DNA of 51,470 nucleotides from positions 1 through 51,470 of the forward strand of contig JAZNVP010000069.1 of assembly GCA_045592865.1 (NCBI GenBank). Direction: 5' to 3'. Below the pieces are notes generated by a model that ran no database searches, had not been told where the DNA came from, and saw nothing but the letters and a program-made list of their open reading frames with translations. The translations under genes were made by a program, and so were the position numbers. Positions within the stretch are counted from its first letter, which is position 1. Each line of letters opens with the position of its first letter. Source of the stretch: RGIG9114 sp045592865 (GTDB taxonomy: Bacteria; Bacillota; Clostridia; Oscillospirales; JAGBHD01). Positions 23,395 to 32,456 of this stretch are shown one piece after another.

Positions 23395-23712
23395 TCAGAT
23401 AAGCTTTGACAACACTTCGGCAATTAAAACGCCGAGGGAGCTCATCAGCGCCACCGTTACAAGACTCTGCTTAAAGAGCGACAAAACGACCGCCACCACA
23501 AAGCCGACTGCGGCGGTGAAGACAGATCCCGTTGCATAGAAAACGCCGGGAATGGTCATAACGGTCAAAACAGAATAGGGAACGTAATACAGAAAAGATA
23601 TAATAAAGCGGTTCTTTATCTTTTTCTTAACGAGCACCAAGGGGATCATTCTGACAAGGTAGGTGACCCCTGCCATAACTAAAAGATAAAGAAGAAATTT
23701 CATACTCGGCAT
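23395..23712 (-). CDS. azlD: AzlD-family branched-chain amino acid exporter subunit
   Basis: A 105-residue protein with three or four helices. VMAGVTYLVRMIPLVLVKKKI is the AzlD signature. With AzlC it forms an exporter of branched-chain amino acids or analogues. It starts right at the azlC stop; ATG 23712 is preferred, though GTG codons just upstream inside azlC or ATG 23703 are possible. Confidence 0.9.
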   Translation of the reverse strand: MPSMKFLLYLLVMAGVTYLVRMIPLVLVKKKIKNRFIISFLYYVPYSVLTVMTIPGVFYATGSVFTAAVGFVVAVVLSLFKQSLVTVALMSSLGVLIAEVLSKLI

Positions 23713-23713
23713 A

Positions 23714-24421
23714 CTACTCACCCTCACTTTCTACGGGGGCAATAACAGCCATCAATGCACTCGCGAGAACTGCGCAGATTATTACCACGAAGCCGCTTGG
23801 AACACTGTTAAAAAGGGGGAGGAATCTGAACATACAACTGAGAACGATGCTTATCACGACTACCGCCGCGACCGCGCGGTTTTCCTTTAAAACGGGGGTT
23901 ACGATGGCGATAAACATTCCGTAGATAGCAACGCCAAGAGAGGTTATGATGATTTCGGGCAATATAAACCCTGCGGCTGCTCCCAAGAGGGTGCCGCTCG
24001 CCCAGCCGACGTAGGGCGTAAGGATAAGGCCAAACATATATTTTTTCCCCACCGACTCTTTGTTAGAGGTGGCAACGGCGAAGATCTCATCGGTATTTCC
24101 GAAGCTAATCAGAAAACGGTCGAGCATTTTAACGCTGCTGCCGAGCTTCTGAGAAAGCGAGACCGACATCAGAGAATAGCGGGAGTTGATAACGAGTTGG
24201 CTTATCATAAGTTCAATAAAACTGCCACCGCCGCAGATTATGGGAACTGCGGCGAGTTGCCCTGCGCTAGTCAGGTTAGTCATTGATATTAAAACGGCTT
24301 CTATAACCGAAAGACCGTTCCCGACGGCGAAAATTCCGAACGCGAACGACACCGAAAGATAGCCGATGCAGATAGGAAGCCCGTCGATTATTCCTTTTTT
24401 AAAACTGTTTTGCTCTTTCAC
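23714..24421 (-). CDS. azlC: AzlC-family branched-chain amino acid exporter subunit
   Basis: A 235-residue membrane protein: FKKGIIDGLPICIGYLSVSFAFG at the N-terminus and SMTNLTSAGQLA in the first helical pair are typical of AzlC/YgaZ. The GTG at 24421 is chosen because GAGGGATC lies just upstream; the in-frame ATG 14 codons earlier falls on the promoter -10 box and cannot be used from that promoter. Forms an operon with azlD. Confidence 0.92.
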   Translation of the reverse strand: MKEQNSFKKGIIDGLPICIGYLSVSFAFGIFAVGNGLSVIEAVLISMTNLTSAGQLAAVPIICGGGSFIELMISQLVINSRYSLMSVSLSQKLGSSVKMLDRFLISFGNTDEIFAVATSNKESVGKKYMFGLILTPYVGWASGTLLGAAAGFILPEIIITSLGVAIYGMFIAIVTPVLKENRAVAAVVVISIVLSCMFRFLPLFNSVPSGFVVIICAVLASALMAVIAPVESEGE

Positions 24422-24451
24422 TTTTGATCCCTCTTTTTTTGTTACCAACCT

Positions 24452-24479
24452 ATTATACTGCATTTTCAGATTTTTTCAA
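24452..24479 (-). promoter_or_regulatory. azlCD promoter
   Basis: On the minus strand TTGAAA (24479-24474), 16-nt spacer, TATAAT (24457-24452), 30 bases before the GTG. Confidence 0.78.
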
Positions 24480-24495
24480 TAGCACAACTTAAATA

Positions 24496-24524
24496 TCGAC
24501 AAAAGAATTAAACTGTGTTATAAT
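24496..24524 (+). promoter_or_regulatory. rsmG promoter
   Basis: TCGACA (24496-24501), 17-nt spacer, TATAAT (24519-24524). The start would be near 24531, leaving a leader of about 120 bases before rsmG. Confidence 0.8.
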
Positions 24525-24530
24525 AACATT

Positions 24531-24640
24531 ATCCGGCGGCGGTGGAACGCCGCTACGGTGACGAACGGCACCCGAAGGCCATCGCACACAAAAGCTCTCG
24601 CTTTTGGTTTTGTGTTATACTCTGGACACAGAAAAACTAA
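24531..24640 (+). other. GC-rich structured 5' leader of rsmG, unidentified
   Basis: The leader has much higher GC than the surrounding DNA. It contains a perfect hairpin GCGGCG-GTGGAA-CGCCGC (24536-24553), a weaker GGTG/CACC pair at about 24557-24572, and AAAAGC-TCTC-GCTTTT inside ACACAAAA/TTTTGTGT. No terminator-like T-tract follows. I could not match it to T-box, SRP, 6S or the common riboswitch classes from memory. Confidence 0.45.
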
Positions 24641-24651
24641 GGAGTTTAAAA

Positions 24652-25356
24652 ATGATAGATAAGCAGAGATTAAATAAAAAGGCGGCAGAGTTCGGGATAG
24701 AACTTTCTGAAGAAAAGCTTGAGAGGTTTTCTGTTTATGCCGAATTTTTAAAGGAATATAACGAAAAGGTAAATCTCACCGCTATAGTTGAGGACGGAGA
24801 GATAGAAACGAAGCATTTTCTCGATTCTCTGCTTCTTTCTCTTTGCGTGGACAAAAACGTAAAAATAGCCGACGTTGGTTCGGGCGCGGGTTTCCCCGGT
24901 GTTCCGTTCGCGATACTAAACGACGGTGCTTTTCTTACCGCCATTGAGCCCAACGGCAAAAGGGTGGAGTTTCTAAAACAGCTTTCCGAAAAGACCGCAA
25001 CAAATTTTGAAGCGGTTCATATAAGGGCCGAAGAGGCTTCAAGACGGGAAGAATACCGCGAAGGCTTCGACGTTGTAACGGCCCGTGCCGTTAAGGAGAT
25101 GCGAGAACTTTGCGAACTTTGTCTGCCGCTCGTCAGGGTCGGCGGTGTTTTTGCCGCGCTTAAGGGCCCCGATATTACCGAGGAAATAAAGGGCGCGGGT
25201 AAGGCAATTTCGGTTTTAGGCGGCAAACTTTCAGAAATAAGGGAGTTCACACTTCCCGACGGTTCAAAAAGAAATATAGTTTTAATTAAAAAGATTTCGC
25301 AGGTTTCAACAAAATATCCGAGGATTTATTCAAAAATCAAGAAGAATCCGTTGTGA
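24652..25356 (+). CDS. rsmG: 16S rRNA (guanine(527)-N7)-methyltransferase RsmG
   Basis: A 234-residue class I SAM methyltransferase that makes m7G527 in 16S rRNA; loss gives low-level streptomycin resistance. Family motifs KVNLTAI, HFLDSLLL, IADVGSGAGFPGVPFAI, ARAVKEM and C-terminal KYPR-I-SKIKKNPL are all present. ATG 24652 has AAGGAG 7-8 nt upstream; earlier in-frame codons lack a site. Followed by a Noc/ParB gene, an arrangement usual near oriC. Confidence 0.94.
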   Translation: MIDKQRLNKKAAEFGIELSEEKLERFSVYAEFLKEYNEKVNLTAIVEDGEIETKHFLDSLLLSLCVDKNVKIADVGSGAGFPGVPFAILNDGAFLTAIEPNGKRVEFLKQLSEKTATNFEAVHIRAEEASRREEYREGFDVVTARAVKEMRELCELCLPLVRVGGVFAALKGPDITEEIKGAGKAISVLGGKLSEIREFTLPDGSKRNIVLIKKISQVSTKYPRIYSKIKKNPL

Positions 25357-25485
25357 TGCGTCGCAAAAAGAGGGAAAAGGTGAAAATCTGAGGAAATGTT
25401 ATGCTTTTCAAATGGTAAAATATGTGATAATATACAGATAAAGGAAGCGGCAGGGTAACGAGGGGACAGGTCGGAGAGATGAAAA

Positions 25486-26289
25486 ATGAAAAGAAATTCC
25501 CCCGTTGTATCAAAGGTATACTTACTGCCGATTTCGGAGATAGTTCCGAACAAGAGCCAACCGAGGCGGCATTTTGATCCTAATGAACTTGAAGAATTGT
25601 CTCAGAGCATTAAGGAAAACGGGCTGATTCAGCCCATAACGGTAAAGCGTCTTCTCGGCGGATATGAACTGATATCGGGTGAGCGCAGACTGAGGGCTTC
25701 GGCGATGGCGGGGCTTGTTAAGATCCCTGCGATAGTTGTTTCGGCAACCGAGGAAGAGTCGGCTTTATTTGCCCTTATTGAAAATCTTCAGCGATCGGAC
25801 CTTAACCCGTTTGAGACCGCCGCCGCAATTAAGGCGCTTATAACCGAATGGGGCGTTACCCAAGAGGAAGCGGCGAAAAAACTTTCAATGTCGCAACCGG
25901 CACTTGCCAATAAAATAAGGCTTCTCAATTTAACGCCGTTCGAGCAGGAACTGATAATCGACTCGGGCCTTACCGAACGACACGCGAGAGCGCTTATAAG
26001 GCTTAACAGCTCGACGGACAGGCTTTGCGCAATCGAAGAGATAAGAAAGAGAAAGCTCAACGTTTCGCAGACCGAGAGAATGATAAACGAATTTTTAAGC
26101 CACAAGAAAAGAAAGAAACCTATTATATACGTAAAAGACGTCAGGCTTTTTGTTAACACGATACATAAAGCGGTTGACGTTATGCACACCGCAGGAATAG
26201 ATGCAGATTTTAAAAAGATCGAACACAAAGATACCATCGAGTTTTCAATAACGGTGCCCTATGAGGCGGCGACCAATTCTGCGGTTTAA
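25486..26289 (+). CDS. ParB/Noc family chromosome-partitioning or nucleoid-occlusion protein
   Basis: A 267-residue DNA-binding CTPase-type protein. N-terminal ParB domain with SQPRRHFD, GLIQPITV, the CTP-binding GERRLRA segment and ENLQRSDLNPFE; a central HTH (TQEEAAKKLSMSQPALANKIRLL); and a C-terminal dimerisation part. Position directly after rsmG with no parA beside it favours Noc over ParB, but relatives of both types look alike here. I saw no 16-bp parS or Noc-box in the window. ATG with GGAGAG upstream. Confidence 0.85.
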   Translation: MKRNSPVVSKVYLLPISEIVPNKSQPRRHFDPNELEELSQSIKENGLIQPITVKRLLGGYELISGERRLRASAMAGLVKIPAIVVSATEEESALFALIENLQRSDLNPFETAAAIKALITEWGVTQEEAAKKLSMSQPALANKIRLLNLTPFEQELIIDSGLTERHARALIRLNSSTDRLCAIEEIRKRKLNVSQTERMINEFLSHKKRKKPIIYVKDVRLFVNTIHKAVDVMHTAGIDADFKKIEHKDTIEFSITVPYEAATNSAV

Positions 26290-26351
26290 GCTTGGTTTTA
26301 GCGGAGAAAAACTCTGTTAAAATAAATAACCCCTTACCCCCCTTTTTAACA

Positions 26352-26390
26352 AAGAAGAACGACTCGCTCCCCCGGCGAGTCGTTCTTCTT
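26352..26390. terminator. terminator between noc and the DUF6512 gene
   Basis: A perfect 16-bp stem (arms 26352-26367 and 26375-26390, loop TCCCCCG) followed by TTATTTTATT on the plus strand. Converging genes share it. Confidence 0.88.
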
Positions 26391-26915
26391 TTATTTTATT
26401 CCGAAGGTGTTAGTGGTGGGGTCGAGAAAGGCTTCGGTGTGGGGCGGGTTAACGGTGAAATAAATCAGAGAAAATATGATAAGAGCAAAAATGGAAAATC
26501 CCAAGAAGGCACCGATATTTCCGCCGCCGACTCCGTTTTTATAGAGGATATAGAAGAGAAGGTAGGACAGTATAACGGCGAGGTAGAAAAGGGGGATATC
26601 TATAAAGGGGAAACTTTTTCCTAAGAATGCTTTATAGGTGAAATGGACGGCAGGGATAAAAAACATTCCTAAAAAGACCGACAGGGCGGCGGGGAGAAGA
26701 ATGCGTTTTTTATGCTCCAAGACGAAAAAGCCGATAATAACGGTTATGAAAAAGGGCCAGAAAAGAAGTTTTAAATGCTCGAAAACGCTTTCGTTAACAG
26801 AGGAAAAAAGTGCAAATATACGCGCTTTACCGCTAAGCTCAAAGAGAAAGTGCAGAAAGGTGCCCAGCGCGGCGGTGAAAACTGCGCTAAGGAAAAAATA
26901 TTTTTTATTCTTCAT
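26391..26915 (-). CDS. DUF6512-family integral membrane protein
   Basis: A 174-residue protein with five or six helices. The motif SSVNESVFEHLKLLFWPFF near residues 39-57 is what I associate with DUF6512. Function unknown. ATG with AAGGAG about 8 nt upstream. Its stop codon directly adjoins the shared terminator. Confidence 0.7.
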   Translation of the reverse strand: MKNKKYFFLSAVFTAALGTFLHFLFELSGKARIFALFSSVNESVFEHLKLLFWPFFITVIIGFFVLEHKKRILLPAALSVFLGMFFIPAVHFTYKAFLGKSFPFIDIPLFYLAVILSYLLFYILYKNGVGGGNIGAFLGFSIFALIIFSLIYFTVNPPHTEAFLDPTTNTFGIK

Positions 26916-27029
26916 AACAAACGCTCCTTATTACCGCAGTTTTTGGCGGCGGTGTTTTTATATAGTATATTATCTTCAAAAAAATTTATACTTTTTTGTT
27001 TTCGGTCAAAAATATAATTGGTGATCAAA

Positions 27030-28616
27030 ATGAAGAAAAGAATAGTTGCACTTTTTACGGTTCAGGTGATTTTGCTATCGGGGCTATATTTTCGCGTGGC
27101 AAACCTTTCGGGCAGTGAAAATCTGATAGACGCGGTCGAGGGACAGATGACCTACACCTTGACGGCTTACAAAATGAGGGCGAATATTTACGACCGAAAC
27201 TTTAAAAAGCTTGTTAACACCGAAGAGGTCTATTCGGCGGCGGTGCTACCGGGGGACACCGACGGCGCTTTTTTTGAATATTTCCCTATCGAAAGAGCAT
27301 CCGAACTTTCTGCGCTCGTAGCCTCGGGGAAGCCATTTTTAACAAGTTGCGAAGAGAAGGCTTCTGCGGCTTCGGGCGTTACGGTATTTTCCTATTTTAA
27401 GAGATATCCCGAAGAGATGCTTGCTTCCCATATAATCGGCTATACCAACGACGCCGGTGAAGGAGTAACGGGAATAGAAAAAAGCTATAACGATTATTTA
27501 AAGCAGACGGGAGAGAGGGTGGATATTTCTTATTCGGTGAACGCAAACGGTGTTTTTTTAGAGGGCACCGAACCCGTAACGACGGTTACGGGGGAAAGAG
27601 GCGGCGGGGTGGTTCTGACGCTTGACAGAGATATTCAAAAAATCGCCGAAGAGGCGGGAGCGAAGATGAAAAAGGGTGCGATAGTGATAATGGACCCATA
27701 TAGCGGGGAGTTGTTGGCTTCGGCTTCTTTCCCGAGTCTTGACGTTCATAATCTGTCCGAAGCGGCTTCGTCTCCCGATTCCCCCTTTATAAACCGCGCC
27801 TTCACCTCTTTTAGCATTGGTTCGGTTTTTAAGATAGTTATGTGCGCCGCGGCGATTGAAAACGGGGTTGACGAGAGTTATATATGTGAGGGTAAGGTTT
27901 CGATGGAGGACACGGTTTTCAGGTGCCACAAGCTTTCAGGTCATGGAAAACTCGATATGAAAGGGGCGATGGAAGAGTCCTGCAACCCGTTTTTTATAAA
28001 GCTCGGGGAACGGCTCGGGTTCTCTTCAATAAGAAAAATTGCGGAAAATCTGGGGTTTGGAAAGGCGTATTTAGGCGAAGCGGGATATCTCCCGACCGCC
28101 GAGGACATTAAAAATAACGGTGACCTTGCCAATTTCAGTTTCGGGCAGGGCTCACTTTCGGCAACGCCCGTTCAGATGGCGGCGGTCGTTTCGGCGGTCG
28201 TTAATTCGGGCAACTGTCCCGAGCCGATTTTGGTTAAAGGTTACGCCGACAGTTCGGGCGAAGGGTTTTTAAAGACCTTTGCAGAAGCCGGTTTCACAAG
28301 GGCGTTTTCCGCCACCACCGCCGCCAAGGTAAAGCAGCTTATGATAAGCGCGGTTTTAGAGGGAACGGGGTCACCCGCAAGACCCGACTGTGACGATGCA
28401 GGGGGTAAGACGGGGTCGGCGGAAACGGGGCGCTTTAAAGAAAACGGTGAACAGATAATAAACGCTTGGTTCTGCGGGTTTTATCCTGCTTCGTTTCCGA
28501 AGTATTCCATTGCTATTGTCTGCGAGGACGGTGTTTCGGGGAGCGTTACCTGCGGTCCCGTTTTTAAGGAGATATGCGAAAAAATTGAGGGTTTAGAGTC
28601 TATTGACAAAGAATAA
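27030..28616 (+). CDS. Class B penicillin-binding protein (transpeptidase)
   Basis: A 528-residue peptidoglycan DD-transpeptidase with an N-terminal signal anchor (about 6-25), a PBP dimerisation domain (MRANIYDRN, SHIIGYTND-GEGVTGIEKSYN), and a penicillin-binding domain with Ser265-x-x-Lys268 (SVFK), Ser317-Cys-Asn319 and Lys460-Thr-Gly462. All catalytic motifs are intact. Size and SCN are like SpoVD/PbpA-type proteins of Clostridia, but no PASTA domain or mur cluster is present, so it may act in sporulation or elongation. ATG 27030 follows GGTGATC; the TTG four codons earlier lies before that site. Confidence 0.92.
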   Translation: MKKRIVALFTVQVILLSGLYFRVANLSGSENLIDAVEGQMTYTLTAYKMRANIYDRNFKKLVNTEEVYSAAVLPGDTDGAFFEYFPIERASELSALVASGKPFLTSCEEKASAASGVTVFSYFKRYPEEMLASHIIGYTNDAGEGVTGIEKSYNDYLKQTGERVDISYSVNANGVFLEGTEPVTTVTGERGGGVVLTLDRDIQKIAEEAGAKMKKGAIVIMDPYSGELLASASFPSLDVHNLSEAASSPDSPFINRAFTSFSIGSVFKIVMCAAAIENGVDESYICEGKVSMEDTVFRCHKLSGHGKLDMKGAMEESCNPFFIKLGERLGFSSIRKIAENLGFGKAYLGEAGYLPTAEDIKNNGDLANFSFGQGSLSATPVQMAAVVSAVVNSGNCPEPILVKGYADSSGEGFLKTFAEAGFTRAFSATTAAKVKQLMISAVLEGTGSPARPDCDDAGGKTGSAETGRFKENGEQIINAWFCGFYPASFPKYSIAIVCEDGVSGSVTCGPVFKEICEKIEGLESIDKE

Positions 28617-28631
28617 TTTTTTGTATATAAT
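28603..28631 (+). promoter_or_regulatory. alaS promoter
   Basis: Consensus TTGACA (28603-28608), 17-nt spacer, TATAAT (28626-28631); the -35 lies within the end of the preceding PBP gene. Confidence 0.92.
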
Positions 28632-28639
28632 TACTCTGT

Positions 28640-28874
28640 AATACCGAAACGGCGTTGAACGGGAATCGGGCAAAAATCAGAGGATGCAGAGAAAAGGTGG
28701 TTGGTGTGAGCCTTATACCGATGGATTTGCCGCGGCTGTCCCGCGAGTCCCTTGCAAAACAAGGCGTGTCCCTCGCGTTAAGGGGGTCAAAGAGGCAGGG
28801 AGTTTTCTCTGCAATTTGGGTGGTACCGCGAAGAAGTCTTCGTCCCATTGGGGCGAGGGCTTATATTTTTTTGT
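28640..28874 (+). promoter_or_regulatory. T-box riboswitch controlling alaS
   Basis: The T-box core AATTTGGGTGGTACCGCG (28813-28830) is nearly exact. TGGT in its bulge would pair with the ACCA end of tRNA-Ala. Upstream, GGTTGGTGTGAGCC is the apical part of stem I, and GCC at about 28739-28741 is the likely Ala specifier codon. A stem III (CCTTG/CAAGG within CGCGAG/CTCGCG) follows. The terminator is 28834-28846 with 28850-28862, then a T7 run. Uncharged tRNA-Ala should stabilise the antiterminator and raise alaS expression. Confidence 0.94.
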
Positions 28875-28917
28875 AATTTAATTTATCGCTGCAAAAAGCG
28901 GCAGAATGGAGATCATT

Positions 28918-31545
28918 ATGGAATGGACAGGACTTAACGAGGTCAGAGAAAAATATCTATCGTTTTTCGAGAAAAAGGAGCACTTAAGACTTGCGTCTTT
29001 CCCGCTGCTTCCTCAGGGAGATAACAGCCTTCTCCTTATAAACTCGGGTATGGCTCCTATGAAAAAATGGTTTTTAGGACTTGAAACCCCTCCGAGAAGA
29101 AGGGTTACGACCTGCCAGAAATGTATCAGAACTCCCGATATTGAGAGGGTTGGAAAGACGGCGCGTCACGGAACATATTTCGAGATGCTCGGAAACTTCT
29201 CGTTTGGTGACTATTTCAAGCATGAGGCGACCCGTTGGGCTTGGGAATTCATAACAAAGGAAATAGAGCTTCCCGTTGACAGACTCTGGGTTTCGGTTTA
29301 CGAGGACGATGATGAGGCAGTTGAGATCTGGACCAAAGAGGTCGGCGTTGACCCCGAGAGAATAGTTCGTCTTGGTAAAGAGGACAACTTCTGGGAGATC
29401 GGTGCAGGTCCTTGCGGCCCTTGTTCTGAGATCTATTTCGACCGCGGAGTAGAGAAGGGCTGCGGCAGACCCGAGTGCGCGGTTGGATGCGACTGCGACA
29501 GATTCGTTGAGTTCTGGAACCTCGTTTTCTCGCAGTTTGATAACGACGGTGAAGGTAACTACACACGCCTTGAGAAGCCCAATATAGATACAGGTATGGG
29601 TCTTGAAAGACTTGCTTGTATTCTGCAGGGGGTTGACAATCTCTTCGAGGTTGACACCGTTCAAAACATAATGAAGCATATTAGCACCATTGCAGGTGTC
29701 GAGTATAAAAAGGACGAAAAGACCGACGTTTCGCTCCGTGTTATCACCGACCATATCCGTTCCACCGTGTTTATGGTAAGCGACGGAATTTTACCTCAGA
29801 ACGAAGGCCGAGGCTACGTTCTCAGAAGACTTCTTCGCCGTGCGGCACGTCACGGACTGCTTCTCGGCATAGAAGAGCCTTTCCTTTATAAAGTTTGTGA
29901 AACCGTTATTAAGGAAAACGAGTCGGCTTATCCTAACCTTGTTGAGAACCGCGACTATATCATCAAGGTTATAAAGACTGAGGAAGAAAGGTTTGCAAAG
30001 ACCATTTCGGGCGGCATGGCGCTTCTTTCGGAACAGATCGAGAAGATGGAGAAAAACGGCGAGAAGGTAATGTCGGGCGAAGAGGCGTTCCGCCTTTACG
30101 ACACCTTCGGTTTCCCGCTTGATTTAATTGAGGAGATCCTTTCGGAGAAGGGGCTTTCTCTTAATACCGATGAATTCAACAGTGCTATGGAAGACCAGAA
30201 GAAAAGGGCAAGAGAGGCCCGTGCGGCTCTCGGCGATTTCGCTTGGGAGGACGACGTTTTAGGTAGCCTTGAGGATACCGAGGAATTCGTTGGATACAGT
30301 GAGTTTGAATGCGAAGTTAAGGTTAAGGCTATTGTTAAGGACGGCGCTTTGGTAGAGTCCATTTCGGCAGGTGAAGTTGGTCAGATCGTTCTCGATAAAA
30401 CACCCTTCTATGCGGAGATGGGCGGTCAGACGGGCGACAGCGGTAAGATATTCTCGAAGGTTGGCGTGTTCACAGTAGACGACTGCAAAAAGACCAAGAC
30501 GGGTCACTTTGTTCATATCGGCGCAATAGTTGAGGGAGAAATTTCGGTTGGCGACTCCGTAACGGCTCAGATTGATAAAGAAAAGAGAACCGCGGTTATG
30601 AGAAACCACACCTCCTGCCATTTATTGCAGGCGGCTTTAAGGAGTGTTCTCGGCGACCACGTTCATCAGGCAGGTTCGATGGTTGATGAAAACGTTTGCC
30701 GTCTCGATTTCACTCATTTCTCGGCGATGACCGACACGGAGATAAGACGTGTTGAAGAGCTTGTTAACGAGGCTATATTCGAGGCAATTCCCGTTACCGT
30801 TAACGAGATGCCCATAGAAGAGGCTAAAAAGCTCGGCGCTATGGCACTGTTTGGAGAAAAATACGGCGACGTTGTTCGCGTTTGCAAAATTTCGGACAGG
30901 TCGATGGAGTTCTGCGGCGGAACCCATATAGATTCCACTGCGAAGATAGGTCTTTTCAAGATTTTAAAGGAGTCTTCCGTTGCGGCAGGCGTTAGAAGAA
31001 TTGAGGCTATAACCGGAAAGAACGTTCTTAAGAAGATCTATGAAAACGAGGGTATTTTAAGTAAGGCGGCGGCTTCCTTGAAGGCTAACTCGGTTTCGGA
31101 AATACCCGAGAAGATAAACGCTCTCGGTGCCGAGGTTAAAACGGTAGAAAAAGAGCTTTCTGCTCTCAAGGAAAAACTTGCTTCTTCCCAGACTGCCGAT
31201 ATGAAGACGGTTTCGGTTAAGGGCGTTAACGTTTCGTTTGCAGTTGCAAAGGGCGCGGGTGTTGCAACACTTCGTTCGCTTGGCGATAAGGTTCGTGACA
31301 AGGATGCTCTCGCGGTTGCGGCTCTTGCTGGTATCGACGGGGAAAAGGGAAACATTCTCGTTGTTTGCGGTAAGGATGCAGTTGCAAAGGGCGCTAATGC
31401 AGGTAAGCTCGTTCGCGAGGTAGCCGCTCTTCTCGGCGGTTCGGGCGGCGGAAGACCTGATAGCGCTATGGGCGGATTCAGTAAGGTTGGAGAGGCCGAA
31501 AAGGTGCTCGAAGGCTTTAAGGATATCGTTGAAAAGAATATATAG
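28918..31545 (+). CDS. alaS: Alanyl-tRNA synthetase
   Basis: An 875-residue class II synthetase charging tRNA-Ala. Catalytic core 1-460 (FLGLETPPRRRVTTCQKCIR, GNFSFGDYFK, NIDTGMGLERLA), the editing domain with zinc-binding HTSCHLLQAALR and CGGTHIDSTA, and a C-terminal coiled coil plus DHHA1-like Gly-rich end (GGSGGGRPDSAMGG). ATG 28918 (MEWTGLNEVREKYL) is preferred: GGAG lies 8 nt upstream, whereas the earlier ATG four codons before overlaps that site. Head of a run of closely spaced genes ending with the zinc-ribbon gene at 36684. Confidence 0.97.
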   Translation: MEWTGLNEVREKYLSFFEKKEHLRLASFPLLPQGDNSLLLINSGMAPMKKWFLGLETPPRRRVTTCQKCIRTPDIERVGKTARHGTYFEMLGNFSFGDYFKHEATRWAWEFITKEIELPVDRLWVSVYEDDDEAVEIWTKEVGVDPERIVRLGKEDNFWEIGAGPCGPCSEIYFDRGVEKGCGRPECAVGCDCDRFVEFWNLVFSQFDNDGEGNYTRLEKPNIDTGMGLERLACILQGVDNLFEVDTVQNIMKHISTIAGVEYKKDEKTDVSLRVITDHIRSTVFMVSDGILPQNEGRGYVLRRLLRRAARHGLLLGIEEPFLYKVCETVIKENESAYPNLVENRDYIIKVIKTEEERFAKTISGGMALLSEQIEKMEKNGEKVMSGEEAFRLYDTFGFPLDLIEEILSEKGLSLNTDEFNSAMEDQKKRAREARAALGDFAWEDDVLGSLEDTEEFVGYSEFECEVKVKAIVKDGALVESISAGEVGQIVLDKTPFYAEMGGQTGDSGKIFSKVGVFTVDDCKKTKTGHFVHIGAIVEGEISVGDSVTAQIDKEKRTAVMRNHTSCHLLQAALRSVLGDHVHQAGSMVDENVCRLDFTHFSAMTDTEIRRVEELVNEAIFEAIPVTVNEMPIEEAKKLGAMALFGEKYGDVVRVCKISDRSMEFCGGTHIDSTAKIGLFKILKESSVAAGVRRIEAITGKNVLKKIYENEGILSKAAASLKANSVSEIPEKINALGAEVKTVEKELSALKEKLASSQTADMKTVSVKGVNVSFAVAKGAGVATLRSLGDKVRDKDALAVAALAGIDGEKGNILVVCGKDAVAKGANAGKLVREVAALLGGSGGGRPDSAMGGFSKVGEAEKVLEGFKDIVEKNI

Positions 31546-31554
31546 GAGAAAAAT

Positions 31555-31887
31555 ATGGATTGTTTGTTTTGTAAAATAATTGCAGGTGAAATTCCTTGCA
31601 GCAAGGTTTATGAAGACGATAAGATCTTGGCCTTCAACGACATTGCTCCAAAGGCGCCCGTGCACGTTTTGATCGTTCCTAAGGAGCATATTGAGTCGGC
31701 GGCGCATCTTTGTGGCAGAGAGGATATTTCTGGTGCGGTATTTAATGCGGCGGCTACCATCGCCAAAGACTTAGGACTTGTTAACGGCTTCAGAGTGGTA
31801 ACAAACTGCGGTGAAGACGGCAGACAGTCGGTAAGGCATCTTCATTTCCACCTCTTAGGAGGAAAGGCATTAAGCGAGGATATGTAA
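31555..31887 (+). CDS. HIT-family nucleotide-binding protein
   Basis: A 110-residue histidine-triad hydrolase (HinT type) acting on nucleoside phosphoramidates or acyl-AMP. MDCLFCKIIAGEIPCSKVYEDD opens the protein; the triad is His95, His97 and His99 in RHLHFHLLGG. AGGAG precedes the ATG. It follows alaS by 9 bases; HinT can hydrolyse aminoacyl-AMP, so the pairing may be functional, though that is inference. Confidence 0.93.
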   Translation: MDCLFCKIIAGEIPCSKVYEDDKILAFNDIAPKAPVHVLIVPKEHIESAAHLCGREDISGAVFNAAATIAKDLGLVNGFRVVTNCGEDGRQSVRHLHFHLLGGKALSEDM

Positions 31888-31889
31888 AA

Positions 31890-32435
31890 ATGTCTGAGAG
31901 AAAGTATTATGAAATGACGATAGCGGGGCTCAAAAGAGCTCTTCCCATCTGCCCCGTTAACGAAAAGCTTGATATTGCGGGATTTATAATGTTTTCTGAC
32001 GTTGAGCTAACCGTTAAGGTCTCGGAAGAGCTTTTAAAGAAATGTCCCGAGTTTGATATCATTATAACTGCGGAGTCGAAGGGTATTCCATTAGCCTACG
32101 AGATGGCAAGGCAGTCGGGGGTAAAATATATCGTTGCGAGAAAGGGCCTTAAGCTTTATATGACCGACCCTATCGAGATAAAGGTTAAATCTATAACCAC
32201 CGAGAAAGAGCAGAAGCTTTATCTCTCGTCGTCGGACGTAGAAGAACTTAAAGGCAAAAGAGTTCTCATTGTTGACGACGTTGTTTCAACCGGTGAGTCG
32301 CTCTCGGCTATTCAGAGTCTTGTGGAAAAATCGGGAGGAAAGGTTGCCGCAAATGCGACCGTTCTCGCAGAGGGCGATGCTAAAGACAGAGACGACATAA
32401 TCTATCTTGAGCCGCTTCCGCTATTTTTTAAATGA
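31890..32435 (+). CDS. Adenine/xanthine-type phosphoribosyltransferase
   Basis: A 181-residue type I phosphoribosyltransferase. The PRPP loop is VLIVDDVVSTGES (about residues 124-136), preceded by IITAESKGIPLAYEMARQSG, as in adenine phosphoribosyltransferase. The N-terminal hood (PVNEKLDIAGFIMFSD) differs from classical Apt, so the base accepted is uncertain; regulatory PRTases have the same fold. Two bases after the HIT gene. Confidence 0.85.
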   Translation: MSERKYYEMTIAGLKRALPICPVNEKLDIAGFIMFSDVELTVKVSEELLKKCPEFDIIITAESKGIPLAYEMARQSGVKYIVARKGLKLYMTDPIEIKVKSITTEKEQKLYLSSSDVEELKGKRVLIVDDVVSTGESLSAIQSLVEKSGGKVAANATVLAEGDAKDRDDIIYLEPLPLFFK

Positions 32436-32456
32436 TTCTCAGAGAGGAAGATAAAA

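Noticed and set aside
24531..24640. SRP RNA, 6S RNA or T-box in the rsmG leader
   Set aside because: The SRP tetraloop/asymmetric loop, the 6S bubble and the GGGTGGTACC core are all absent.
25357..26390. parS or Noc-binding sites near the noc/parB gene
   Set aside because: No TGTTTCACGTGAAACA-like or ATTTCCCGGGAAAT-like palindrome was seen in or around the gene.
29074..31707. Long minus-strand ORFs opposite alaS
   Set aside because: No ribosome sites, and their sequence follows from alaS codon usage.
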